Shown here: one piece after another, positions 26,314 to 34,780 of the stretch
Layout of the letters: every line of letters begins with the position of its first letter
Position numbering within the stretch: position 1 is the stretch's first letter
DNA from: Alphaproteobacteria bacterium
Lineage (GTDB): Bacteria; Pseudomonadota; Alphaproteobacteria; Micavibrionales; Micavibrionaceae
Length of the DNA: 64,000 bases
Direction of reading: 5' to 3'
Assembly: GCA_030432025.1 (NCBI GenBank)
Contig: JAUIIA010000003.1
Coordinates: forward strand, 62,001 to 126,000
The notes under the pieces: generated by a model
What the model was told of the DNA's origin: nothing
The model's database searches: none
The model's input: only the letters and a program-made list of their open reading frames with translations
Made by a program: the position numbers and the translations under genes

Positions 26314-26865
26314 ATGCATGACTACGCAAAAGCAGAGAATTGGCGCGGGACGACTATCCTGTCGGTCAGAAAAGGCGACGAAATCGTTATCGCGGGGGAC
26401 GGTCAGGTCTCCATGGGCCATACAGTTCTTAAGAATAATGCCCGTAAAGTGCGTAGATTAGGCCGTGATGAAGACATTATTGCCGGTTTTGCAGGTGCCA
26501 CAGCCGATGCCTTTACATTGTTTGAGCGCCTCGAAGCCAAGCTGGAGGCGCATCCCGGTCAATTAACCCGTGCCTGCGTGGAACTGGCAAAAGACTGGCG
26601 CACAGACAAGTATCTGCGTCGCTTAGAGGCTCTAATGGCCGTATGCGACAAAGACACATCCCTAATCTTAACCGGTACAGGTGACGTGGTGGAGCCGCAA
26701 GACGGCATAATCGGCATAGGGTCAGGCGGGAATTACGCTCTTGCCGCAGCCAGAGCGCTTTACGATCAGAATCTAAGTGCAGAGGAAATCGCCAAAAAAT
26801 CCATGCAAATCGCAGCCGACATCTGTGTTTACACCAATGAAAACGTAATCATTGAAAAACTCTAA
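26314..26865 (+). CDS. hslV: ATP-dependent protease peptidase subunit HslV
   Basis: 183 residues. N-terminal-threonine peptidase of the HslVU (ClpQY) complex. The propeptide [12 protein letters not shown] ends at Gly12, leaving Thr13 of TTILSV as nucleophile, within the usual propeptide length for alphaproteobacteria. [22 protein letters not shown] and [16 protein letters not shown] are typical. Its partner hslU is 2.8 kb downstream, not adjacent. Confidence 0.97.
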   Translation: MHDYAKAENWRGTTILSVRKGDEIVIAGDGQVSMGHTVLKNNARKVRRLGRDEDIIAGFAGATADAFTLFERLEAKLEAHPGQLTRACVELAKDWRTDKYLRRLEALMAVCDKDTSLILTGTGDVVEPQDGIIGIGSGGNYALAAARALYDQNLSAEEIAKKSMQIAADICVYTNENVIIEKL

Positions 26866-26908
26866 GTCGCCTCAAAGCCTTACCTAGCCTTATTTTCCAT
26901 AGATTTTG

Positions 26909-26937
26909 TTGACATATTGTTAACTTTTTGTTAACTT
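26909..26937 (+). promoter_or_regulatory. Promoter with embedded CtrA-type box
   Basis: TTGACA (26909-26914), a 17-base spacer and TAACTT (26932-26937). A perfect CtrA box (TTAA CTTTTTG TTAA, 26920-26934) fills the spacer and reaches into the -10. It sits upstream of the 876-residue gene and has the same geometry as the promoter at 15391-15419. Confidence 0.65.
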
Positions 26938-26992
26938 ATGGGAATTACGGACAAACGAAAACGGTTTAGAACCTTTTAATAGAGAGGTGAGC

Positions 26993-29623
26993 ATGGCTAG
27001 TCTCGATACACTTGACGGTAAAATTTTACAGGCTGAAAGCCTTGAAATGCGTACAGGCATTCCTTTGAAAGAAATGCAGGGCATTCGCGCATGGAAAGAT
27101 GAAGAGAGCGGCAAGTTCGGTCTGGAAATCCTGCATAAATATAAAGCCGGACGCTTCGGTAAGAATAAGCCACAATGGCACCGCTTCGCCATGGAGCCTC
27201 GCGAAGGCGGTCCTGCTATCTCGTACGAAAAAGCTCAAGCCGTTGCCAGACATATGGACCCGTTCGTCAGAGATGCTGACTATGAAGCACCCAAAGAAAA
27301 ACGCAGCCGCACAGCCAAGCCAAAGAAACAAAAAGCTGAAAAGCCTGCCCCTAAACAGGCAAAACCGAAGGCTGCTCCAAAGGCAGAAAAACCAGCAAAA
27401 TCAGAAGGCAAATCAATGTTCTCAGGACTAAAACGCTTTTGGCCTAAACAACTTACCCCGGGCTATTGGGCCGCCATCCAAAGAGGTGAAGACCCGAACG
27501 CTAAAGACAAACCTGTGATCAAAACGGGCGCAGAAAAGTCGGGTGAGCGCAAAGAGCCGTATGTCGGCAAACCTGCAGAAACAGATAAAGAAGAAAGCCC
27601 GTTGCCTGAAACAGACGAATTGATCCAAGGCCGCAAGCTGGTTGAAAAGCTGGCCAGAACAGCCAACATCGACCCGAAATTCATTCAAAATGTTGAATTG
27701 GTTCGCGGCGAAGGCAAAACAGGCGAAAACGCACACAAAATCAATTTGCTGATTGGTTCGGTCATGGGCGGTGAACCTGCAATTGAAAGCTTCAGCTTTG
27801 ACGATGTCTTCAAAGAAAAAGCCGATAAAATCAGCGCTGATAAACTGGAACAGGGTATAGCAAACGCAAATGCCTATATTAAGGCACGCGACGGTGCAGA
27901 CGTTGAAACAAAAGCCGATGCAAAAGCTGACGCTAACCCTGCAGAACCGGCCGCTAAAACCGACGCAGAGCCTGAAGCAGAAGCTGAAGAGCCAAAAATT
28001 GAGCCACAGTCAACAGATGCGCCTGATAAGGAAGCGGCAATGGCGGCTATCGCATTACTCTCCGGCTTCCCGAAAAAAGCAGCCGAAGAGCTGGGCATTG
28101 AAGAAGGCCCCGCATGGCGCGATGACAGCGGTACAGGTCACCTGTATTTCCGCGGAATTTTCGCCGCTATCGAACGCATGGAAAATGGCGAAGGCAACCC
28201 GAAAGCCGCTTTGGAAGCTGCTGCCACATCCATTCAAGCAACCAAAAACCCGAAATTCTTCGTAGGTGACGACGCAGCACTGGCAAAAGTCGGTGACATC
28301 GGCGTTAACCTTGCTTTTGCCGAAATCAGAGGCGAGCCATTGGAAAACACATTAAGCCTGGAAGAACTTGAACACCTGACAGCAAACCTGCAGGACTTCA
28401 CAGACCGCATCAATGAACGTGTTGGCACTGACAAGGCCTATCCTGGTCTGGAAAATTTCGCAGCTACTTTGGCTACAGCCAACGCCTATTACCAGCATCA
28501 TGCAAAGAATGTACTGGCGCCTAAATTGGGCGGAGAAACTCCCGAACCTGCCGTCGTCAAACAGCCTGAGGCTGAGCCAAAAGCAGCACCAAAAGCCGCA
28601 GAAACGCCAGCAAAAGACAAGGGCGGTGACCTTCCGTCTTTCCTGAAGCCGGGGGCCAAAACAATGGACGAGCGTGTAGCAGAACACCAAGCTAAAAAAG
28701 CTGCCGCAAAACCGACACGTGAAACGGCACTAATGAAGGCTGCGAATGCCGTATTGCTTAAACAACAAAATATCGACATTGATGATGTCCTCGATGCCGA
28801 CCCAAGCAAGGTATTCGAACAAATCGATGCTCTGGAGCTGTCCGCCAAAGACACACAGTTCGAGTCAGTAGATCAGATCAAAGAACAGTTGAAGCTCCTG
28901 AAAGAGCACCGCGTGGCTGTACGCGCAAGACACGCCTTCAGCAACGACAACACAGCGGCTATCGAAGAAAGAACCCAAAAGGAAGCACCTTTCTACGAAG
29001 CTTTGGACAAAATCTACGGCAAAATCGATCAGATCGATCCCGAAAATGTCGCATCCGTATCCATTCCGAATGGTCTGGACGGCAAAAATCACTGCATCAT
29101 GATCCAGTATAAAAATGATGAGACAGCAGGCCCGAAAAAGATCACTGTTCCATACGCAATGAGCGGAGACGTACATGCAGGCCAGAAGACACTGGACCTC
29201 GCACTGATGAGACTACGTGAAAAAACAGGCCAGATGGTCGAACACGAAGAAATCTGCCATGCTTCACAAGACTTCATTAAGGCACACGCCAAAGAACACG
29301 GTTCAGTGCAGGAAGAATATAAAATCGACGTTGATAACGTTGATGATCTAGGTCTGATCCACTTCGGTGACATCATGATCGGACATGCAAAGCCTGCAGG
29401 TATCAAAAACGAGGATCTGCTCGGCGTGAACTTTGACGAAGAAAACAGTGCACTCGTATTTGTCCAGTTTGACGGTTCAGAGCACAAAGTCACTGTAAAC
29501 CCCGATAAGTCTATCTTCCGCAGTGGTGAAGATATGGCCGCCGCGATCAACAGATCACTTGAGAATGAGCGCTACATGAAGGCTGCTGCTGTTCAGCATA
29601 CGCCGGGTGCGGAAGCCGCTTAA
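26993..29623 (+). CDS. Large low-complexity orphan protein inserted between hslV and hslU
   Basis: 876 residues from ATG 26993, preceded by AGAGAGG; a GTG two codons earlier is open. Unrecognised. Residues 1-85 look folded. Lys/Ala/Pro-rich linkers lie at about 90-140, 300-345 (Ala/Glu/Pro repeats) and 520-560, separating helical domains. Residues 640-870 look folded again. It has no signal peptide or membrane segment, so it is probably cytoplasmic or exported by a non-Sec route. It has its own CtrA-overlapped promoter. A strong hairpin follows the stop, just before hslU. Scaffold-like or disordered design is inference from composition. Confidence 0.8.
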   Translation: MASLDTLDGKILQAESLEMRTGIPLKEMQGIRAWKDEESGKFGLEILHKYKAGRFGKNKPQWHRFAMEPREGGPAISYEKAQAVARHMDPFVRDADYEAPKEKRSRTAKPKKQKAEKPAPKQAKPKAAPKAEKPAKSEGKSMFSGLKRFWPKQLTPGYWAAIQRGEDPNAKDKPVIKTGAEKSGERKEPYVGKPAETDKEESPLPETDELIQGRKLVEKLARTANIDPKFIQNVELVRGEGKTGENAHKINLLIGSVMGGEPAIESFSFDDVFKEKADKISADKLEQGIANANAYIKARDGADVETKADAKADANPAEPAAKTDAEPEAEAEEPKIEPQSTDAPDKEAAMAAIALLSGFPKKAAEELGIEEGPAWRDDSGTGHLYFRGIFAAIERMENGEGNPKAALEAAATSIQATKNPKFFVGDDAALAKVGDIGVNLAFAEIRGEPLENTLSLEELEHLTANLQDFTDRINERVGTDKAYPGLENFAATLATANAYYQHHAKNVLAPKLGGETPEPAVVKQPEAEPKAAPKAAETPAKDKGGDLPSFLKPGAKTMDERVAEHQAKKAAAKPTRETALMKAANAVLLKQQNIDIDDVLDADPSKVFEQIDALELSAKDTQFESVDQIKEQLKLLKEHRVAVRARHAFSNDNTAAIEERTQKEAPFYEALDKIYGKIDQIDPENVASVSIPNGLDGKNHCIMIQYKNDETAGPKKITVPYAMSGDVHAGQKTLDLALMRLREKTGQMVEHEEICHASQDFIKAHAKEHGSVQEEYKIDVDNVDDLGLIHFGDIMIGHAKPAGIKNEDLLGVNFDEENSALVFVQFDGSEHKVTVNPDKSIFRSGEDMAAAINRSLENERYMKAAAVQHTPGAEAA

Positions 29624-29661
29624 AAGCAATCATACTCTTGATTTCATACCTATCTCGTTTA

Positions 29662-29689
29662 TATGTGTCGGTGCAGCAACCGACACATA
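29662..29689 (+). promoter_or_regulatory. 11-bp stem-loop at the hslU translation start
   Basis: TATGTGTCGGT-GCAGCA-ACCGACACATA, a perfect 11-bp stem with a 6-base loop. It ends 7 bases before the hslU ATG (29697). It has no U-run, so it is not a standard terminator. It could protect an mRNA end or limit access to the weak ribosome-binding site. Confidence 0.6.
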
Positions 29690-29696
29690 AGAGTTT

Positions 29697-31043
29697 ATGG
29701 CTTTAAAATCTGAAACATCCGATACCTACGAAATCCCTTCTTTCTCACCACGCGAAATCGTGAGCGAGCTTGACCGCTTTATCATCGGTCAAAAAGACGC
29801 CAAAAAGGCCGTCGCCGTCGCACTCCGTAACCGCTGGCGCAGGCAGCAGCTGGACCGCGAGCTACAGGAAGAAGTTTACCCCAAGAACATCCTGATGATT
29901 GGCCCCACGGGTGTCGGTAAAACCGAAATCGCCCGCCGTCTGGCTAAACTGGCGCAAGCCCCGTTCGTGAAGGTCGAAGCAACCAAATTTACTGAAGTCG
30001 GCTATGTCGGTAAGGATGTGGAGTCCATCATCCGTGATTTGACCGAAAACGCCATTCACATGACCCGTGACGCCATGCGCCGCACCGTCATGGCCCAGGC
30101 CGAGATATATGCAGAGGAACGCGTCCTCGATGCGCTGGTTGGTGAAACCGCAGGCGAAGGCACACGTAAGAACTTCCGCGATAAACTACGCTCCGGTGAG
30201 CTAAACGACCGCGAAATCGAAGTGGAGGTCGTCGACAATTCCAACCCAATGGGTGGCATGATGGATATTCCCGGCATGCCCGGCACTTCCATGTCGATGA
30301 TCAATATGAACGATCTATTCGGCAAGGCATTCGGCGACCGCACCAAGAAGAAGAAAATGCGCGTCGATGAGAGCTACGACATCCTTATGCGCGACGAAGC
30401 CGATAAGCTTCTCGATGAGGAGAAAGTGGTTGAACAAGCCCTGCACCTTGTTGAGCAAAACGGCATTGTCTTCCTCGACGAAATAGACAAAATTGCAGCC
30501 CGTCAGGACGTACGCGGCGGCGATGTATCGCGTGAAGGCGTACAGCGTGACCTGTTGCCGCTCATCGAAGGCACAACGGTTACAACCAAGCACGGCCCGG
30601 TTAAAACCGATCATATTCTGTTTATCGCCAGTGGCGCGTTCCATTACGCCAAGCCGTCAGACTTGCTGGCCGAACTGCAAGGACGCCTACCGATTCGTGT
30701 AGAGCTGCGCGCGCTCACCGAAGAAGACTTCAAGAAAATCCTTAAAGACACCGAAGCCAGCTTGATCAAACAATATGTCGCCCTGATCGGTACGGAAAAA
30801 GTCACTTTGGAATTCGAGGATGAGGCGATCGATGAAATCTCGCGCCTGTCCTTCGAGGTCAATGAACAAGTCGAGAATATCGGCGCACGCCGTTTGCATA
30901 CCGTGATGGAGAAATTACTGGAGGAAATCAGCTTTTCAGCCAGTGACCGCGGTGGTGAGACTGTAAAAATTACAGCCGACTATGTCCGTGAAAATGTAGA
31001 AGAGCTTGTGAAGTCGACAGACCTGAGCAAATTCATCCTCTAG
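29697..31043 (+). CDS. hslU: HslU ATPase subunit of the HslVU protease
   Basis: 448 residues, AAA+ unfoldase that feeds HslV. Walker A GPTGVGKT lies at 69-76, Walker [10 protein letters not shown] near 260, and the I domain with the Met-rich segment [14 protein letters not shown] lies between. The pore motif ([11 protein letters not shown]) is intact. The C-terminus FIL docks on HslV. No separate promoter is evident. Its 3' end overlaps the convergent gene at 31040 by 4 bases. Confidence 0.97.
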   Translation: MALKSETSDTYEIPSFSPREIVSELDRFIIGQKDAKKAVAVALRNRWRRQQLDRELQEEVYPKNILMIGPTGVGKTEIARRLAKLAQAPFVKVEATKFTEVGYVGKDVESIIRDLTENAIHMTRDAMRRTVMAQAEIYAEERVLDALVGETAGEGTRKNFRDKLRSGELNDREIEVEVVDNSNPMGGMMDIPGMPGTSMSMINMNDLFGKAFGDRTKKKKMRVDESYDILMRDEADKLLDEEKVVEQALHLVEQNGIVFLDEIDKIAARQDVRGGDVSREGVQRDLLPLIEGTTVTTKHGPVKTDHILFIASGAFHYAKPSDLLAELQGRLPIRVELRALTEEDFKKILKDTEASLIKQYVALIGTEKVTLEFEDEAIDEISRLSFEVNEQVENIGARRLHTVMEKLLEEISFSASDRGGETVKITADYVRENVEELVKSTDLSKFIL

Positions 31044-32083
31044 TCATTGCCGTAATCATCATACCATGTTGACGGATCATCGGGGTCGTAGTCATCTTCG
31101 GCCGCCTTGGCATTCAGGCTGTTGATGTAATCAGCCCTATAGACAGGCTCGTCTTCCATACTGGTTTCAAAATCAGCCGTAATCGCCGATACATGGTCCG
31201 CATTGCGAACGGGCACAACCATGTACTTTACGCTATCACCCGGCGGGTCTATGCCCGTCAGTTCAAAAAATTCCTGTCGCTCCAGCATCGGCACATCCAT
31301 CTGCGCATAACCCTGTACCGCAACTTTGTCCCCTTTGGTCAAGGCTTCAGCAGCCTTGTCATCGGAGGTCATGAACAAAACCCTGAAACCCGTAATATCG
31401 CCATTGGCATCATCACCCCCGCGTGTCATACGCGGCACGACGAATGTGTTGCCGGCAAAATTCTCAACGACATGGGCATCTTGCGTATTCGCCGTAATAA
31501 CGCTCGGCATCTTCAAACCCAATTCCTCACGCATTTGCGTGGACGAACCCAGATTGACCCAATCCTCGCCCGCAATCATCTCGGACAGCGGCAAAGCCTT
31601 CTTCTCGGAAATAACGTGGATGCTGTCATAAACAGTCTCAGGATCAGGCATCGTACGGATCATCGCGATCATCGCCGCAGCTTCTCCTGCCGTCTTGACC
31701 GAATAGGTCGCCCTGTATCTTCGCGGATCAATCGGATTAGCATCAGGTTGACTAAGATCAATCACATCATCGCCCATATCCACGCTTGTCATCATACCCT
31801 CGGGCGGACCCTTATGATGCACTAGTGCTACATCACGGTGATTGTCGGAATATTCGCCGCGGCGTGTCCCGTTGTTGAAATTCCAGTTCAAACGTTTCAA
31901 GCCCGGCGTATTCAGGAAGCCCAGCATTGAAAACGCCCGCGAGCGTACGCTGGCTTTTTCATGTCCGAACGGACAGGCATCCTGATGGTCTTTAAGATTT
32001 TTACTGCGAAAATAGCGCCCCTCTTTGTAGGAGCCTTGAGACATATAGCTGCCGTCTTCTTCAGTTTTCGAGCCGGCGGCCAA
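31040..32083 (-). CDS. Zinc-ribbon orphan, main part, downstream of an in-frame TGA
   Basis: The frame is open from TTG 32083; the first ATG is at 32044 ([10 protein letters not shown]). It is in the same frame as the 60-codon ORF at 32105-32287, separated only by TGA plus seven codons reading PCCHTKL. The N-terminal part has [15 protein letters not shown], a Cys/His pattern also present in the neighbour at 32394-33443 (LDHLDDCDFAHRHE). The rest (about 100-340) is an acidic mixed alpha/beta region without known family. I think the original gene ran from 32287 to 31040 (about 416 codons). If only this part is made, half of the metal site is lost. Confidence 0.6.
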   Translation of the reverse strand: MAAGSKTEEDGSYMSQGSYKEGRYFRSKNLKDHQDACPFGHEKASVRSRAFSMLGFLNTPGLKRLNWNFNNGTRRGEYSDNHRDVALVHHKGPPEGMMTSVDMGDDVIDLSQPDANPIDPRRYRATYSVKTAGEAAAMIAMIRTMPDPETVYDSIHVISEKKALPLSEMIAGEDWVNLGSSTQMREELGLKMPSVITANTQDAHVVENFAGNTFVVPRMTRGGDDANGDITGFRVLFMTSDDKAAEALTKGDKVAVQGYAQMDVPMLERQEFFELTGIDPPGDSVKYMVVPVRNADHVSAITADFETSMEDEPVYRADYINSLNAKAAEDDYDPDDPSTWYDDYGND

Positions 32084-32104
32084 AAGCTTGGTGTGGCAGC
32101 ACGG

Positions 32105-32287
32105 TCAACCAATACGGTCCTTATGCTCATCATCATTGTACTGATCCGGGGTAATACTGTCGCCTGTCGGCTGGCCATGCTCGTCCAGAAGCGGCACACG
32201 CGGAAATTTTAATGAACTTTCGCGGTTCTGCTCGCCATAGGCTTCGGCATTAAAGCCTTCGATGTTGTCATCATCCCTGTCAGACAT
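32105..32287 (-). CDS. N-terminal fragment of the interrupted zinc-ribbon orphan
   Basis: 60 codons (MSDRDDDNIEG... to ...DEHKDRIG), acidic and probably disordered. They end at TGA 32105-32107. The next in-frame codons are CCG TGC TGC (Pro-Cys-Cys). In the neighbouring gene the equivalent place reads Tyr-Cys-Pro-Cys-Cys (TGC CCG TGT TGT). The TGA therefore replaces the first Cys of a CPCC motif. Alternatives: a recent nonsense mutation, a sequencing error, or recoding as selenocysteine. Confidence 0.5.
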   Translation of the reverse strand: MSDRDDDNIEGFNAEAYGEQNRESSLKFPRVPLLDEHGQPTGDSITPDQYNDDEHKDRIG

Positions 32288-32393
32288 TTTCTAAACCATG
32301 GTTATTGAGGCTATGAATGTACCGCTTTTATGCAATTATGTCAAATTATTTGGCAGTGTGTACGTGTCTCTAAACCCTTTTGAAATATGGGTT

Positions 32394-33443
32394 TTAGAAC
32401 AAATCAGCCTGCGGGTTCGGCTCTTGCCAGCTTGTCACCTGTTCAGGTCTGAAAATGCGGATTTCCGGACGTCCGTCACTGCGCATTCCGGCCAATCCAT
32501 AAGCCAGTATTTTATCACCGCTTCCTTGCCCTTTGGGGCTAAATAGATCCTTGAGATGTTCATAGGATTCCTCGTTCTGTGCCGAAAACATTACAACAGG
32601 TGTCGTCGAAGGATGGCTCGGCATATCGTACCCTTCCCAGAATCTGGGAATACGGTTCGGCAACAACGACGCAACGACGGTTCCCATACCCTGCCCCAAT
32701 TGCTGTCGTGTTTGGCAATAGGTCATCACACCACGGTTACTGTTCAAAAATATATCGTGCAGGCTCTGTGGGCCGTCGGCCGTATGCAGTAACTTTTCGT
32801 CCCACTGCACCTGATCGTGCTTATGCGCGATGATAAACGCGGCCAGCTCGTTAATTGTCCGCAATGGCGGTGGCTTAATGATTGCGGACCTTTTCGAAAC
32901 CTGCCCGTTATCTTCGGGTCCGAATTCGGCCGCATCGTGACTATAACTGACAATGCGTCGCGGCGGCATGGTAATAACCGCAGCTGTGGGAATAGAAATC
33001 GTGTGTAACCGTTGGTCCAGCTCGGCACGACGCTCCGCTATCTCCGCGCTGCTAATGCGCGAGCGCGGATCAAAACGCTCATGCCTGTGCGCAAAATCGC
33101 AATCATCCAGATGATCCAGCCCATCATGCCGCTTGGTAAAGCTGGCGGGATGGTGCATCACCTCTTCTTCACCCTGAAAGTTGATATGCGGACGATCGAA
33201 AGAACGTACACCCTTATGACGGGACAAATGTCCCTTATCCAGACAACACGGGCAGTACAGCCTGTGCGCGCCCTTAATCCATTCAGGCTTATCACGCCCA
33301 TCCCGTGCCTGTATGTATGGCTGCGCTCTGATTTTGCTCAAGGCTGCGCGGTCTACCTCACTGGATAGATCGGGGTCACGATCCACACCGTCAGGCGGAA
33401 TGAATAATACGGCTTCAGCTATAGGTACATTGACGACGCGCAT
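32394..33443 (-). CDS. Zinc-ribbon orphan (CoiA-like Cys/His pattern)
   Basis: 349 residues, unrecognised as a whole. Residues about 62-130 contain LYCPCCLDKGHLSRHKG followed by HHPASFTKRH and LDHLDDCDFAHRHE. This spacing of CPxC and F-A-H motifs recalls the N-terminal zinc finger of CoiA-type proteins. The region after about 150 is mixed alpha/beta with no nuclease motif that I can point to. It is followed on the same strand by the TGA-interrupted gene, which shares the Cys/His pattern, so the two may be old duplicates. No signal peptide is seen. Confidence 0.7.
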   Translation of the reverse strand: MRVVNVPIAEAVLFIPPDGVDRDPDLSSEVDRAALSKIRAQPYIQARDGRDKPEWIKGAHRLYCPCCLDKGHLSRHKGVRSFDRPHINFQGEEEVMHHPASFTKRHDGLDHLDDCDFAHRHERFDPRSRISSAEIAERRAELDQRLHTISIPTAAVITMPPRRIVSYSHDAAEFGPEDNGQVSKRSAIIKPPPLRTINELAAFIIAHKHDQVQWDEKLLHTADGPQSLHDIFLNSNRGVMTYCQTRQQLGQGMGTVVASLLPNRIPRFWEGYDMPSHPSTTPVVMFSAQNEESYEHLKDLFSPKGQGSGDKILAYGLAGMRSDGRPEIRIFRPEQVTSWQEPNPQADLF

Positions 33444-33524
33444 CTTGCAGGCCTGTGTTAGGGAACTACAAAGTTTCTACACCAAAATCGCCCGCGCACG
33501 AAATGATTCCGAATGCCCGCATCA

Positions 33525-34106
33525 CTAACGTTTGCGACGAAGCAACACGTACAGCGCGCCTTCCCCGCCATCTTTAGGCTTGGCCGTCGCTGTTTTGAGC
33601 ACTAGAGAGCGGTTAGGCGGCTCCGCCAGCCATTGCGGTACAGATTGCTTCAGAACACCAAAACCCTCATTCAGCGGGTCCCTGCGCCCGTCTTTACCCG
33701 GTCCCTTACCGGTAATAACCAGCACGCAACGTTTTCCGGCAACATATTGTCGATGAATAAAGCCTAGTAATGCCTGCTGCGCCTTTTCCCTGTTCATCCC
33801 ATGCAAATCGAGCCGTGCTTCGACAGGTAATTGCCCTCTTCTCAAGCGCTCAGCGGTATTGCGGTCAATCCCCGCATTCGGGGTTTCGGATCCCCTAGCG
33901 GGCGCTGCAGGCGCATTTTTAGGGTACTTTGAAGCAGCTTTAACCGTATTCTTTGGAGGATTTACAGGTGTACGTGTCTTTTTTGCGGGTTTACCCGCCT
34001 CTTCAGACAACGGCTTATCCTGCTCTATCTGTTTGACATCTTTGGTAATTTCAGCCCAAAGACCGTCTTCATCTTCCGTATTTTCACCATTTTTATCGTT
34101 AGCCAT
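33525..34106 (-). CDS. Smr-domain protein
   Basis: 193 residues. A disordered Lys/Pro/Glu-rich N-terminus (1-90) precedes a Smr domain: RLDLHGMNREKAQQALLGFI at about 96-115 and CVLVITGKGPGKDGR near 132-146, the LDxHG and HGxG-equivalent (TGKG) nuclease motifs. Smr proteins cleave DNA or RNA; standalone alphaproteobacterial versions near hslU are common. The TGKG variant in place of HGxG may alter activity. Confidence 0.88.
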   Translation of the reverse strand: MANDKNGENTEDEDGLWAEITKDVKQIEQDKPLSEEAGKPAKKTRTPVNPPKNTVKAASKYPKNAPAAPARGSETPNAGIDRNTAERLRRGQLPVEARLDLHGMNREKAQQALLGFIHRQYVAGKRCVLVITGKGPGKDGRRDPLNEGFGVLKQSVPQWLAEPPNRSLVLKTATAKPKDGGEGALYVLLRRKR

Positions 34107-34144
34107 AAAAAATGCACAACTTGATTGTAATATTCAGCCAAATC

Positions 34145-34160
34145 TGGCATGAATCCTGCA
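34145..34160 (+). promoter_or_regulatory. Sigma-54-like promoter (near-consensus)
   Basis: TGGCATGAATCCTGCA matches TGGCACG-N4-TTGCA except at two positions and keeps the essential GG-N10-GC. Transcription would start near 34171, about 30 bases before ATG 34202. A TACAAT at 34168-34173 could instead be a sigma-70 -10, but it has no good -35. Confidence 0.45.
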
Positions 34161-34201
34161 GTTTTGCTACAATGAACTTAGAATTTTTAAGGCTGGAAGC
34201 C

Positions 34202-34780
34202 ATGTTACACACGATTGGAAATATTTTTGTTCGCGAACCGCGTCAGGCGGAGCAAACCGACACACGTCAGGGCATCAAACGCCACGACCCTGATCAGGAG
34301 CGTTCACGTCGCCGCCGCAAAGAAGACACAAGCGAGGAATTCGGCGAAGATTTCGCCCATGTCTCGGTCGAGGCACTTAGCGTCTTTCTCAAAAATTTTG
34401 TTAAAGAACAGGCAGCAGAAGAGCTGAAAACAGATAGTGGACAACCTCTTGCGCACGAAGCCACCATCATAGAACCGGACAACATTGTTCAGGAACAGCC
34501 CGTTAATCGACCGACAAACCCCGCAGCCGCAAAGGCCGCCAGTGCCTACCAATCCATGTCACAATCCCATAAGCAGGATGACGTACTGATTGAAACAACC
34601 GATACCGCGCAAGGACCTGCTTTTGACTTAAGTGCCGAGGATGTACGTGCCATTAATGTCCTGATCGAGGACCTCGAAACCTTAAAAAAAGCACGGATTG
34701 AAACCCTTACAATCGAAAGAGCCGCGAGTTTTCTTGAAAGTCTTACAAACGCGGTTCAACAAGCCAAAGCTACCCTTTAA
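34202..34780 (+). CDS. Orphan acidic protein behind a sigma-54-like promoter
   Basis: 192 residues from ATG 34202 (MLHTIGNIFV...), preceded by GGCTGGAAG. Earlier in-frame ATGs at 34172 and 34112 lie at or before the predicted transcription start. It begins with a basic Arg-rich stretch (RHDPDQERSRRRRKE). It continues with a helix (VSVEALSVFLKNFV), a disordered middle, and a helical C-terminus. No known family. The sigma-54-like promoter hints at flagellar or nitrogen-type regulation. Its end overlaps the convergent response-regulator gene by 11 bases. Confidence 0.7.
   Translation: MLHTIGNIFVREPRQAEQTDTRQGIKRHDPDQERSRRRRKEDTSEEFGEDFAHVSVEALSVFLKNFVKEQAAEELKTDSGQPLAHEATIIEPDNIVQEQPVNRPTNPAAAKAASAYQSMSQSHKQDDVLIETTDTAQGPAFDLSAEDVRAINVLIEDLETLKKARIETLTIERAASFLESLTNAVQQAKATL

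Noticed and set aside
31193-31825. A 210-codon open frame on the plus strand
   Set aside because: It lies wholly opposite the 31040-32083 gene, is His/Arg-rich and low in normal protein character, so it is a shadow of codon bias.
32105-32107. TGA read as tryptophan (alternative genetic code)
   Set aside because: TGA is a normal stop in conserved genes here, such as comM (6248) and the ArsC-like gene (46813).
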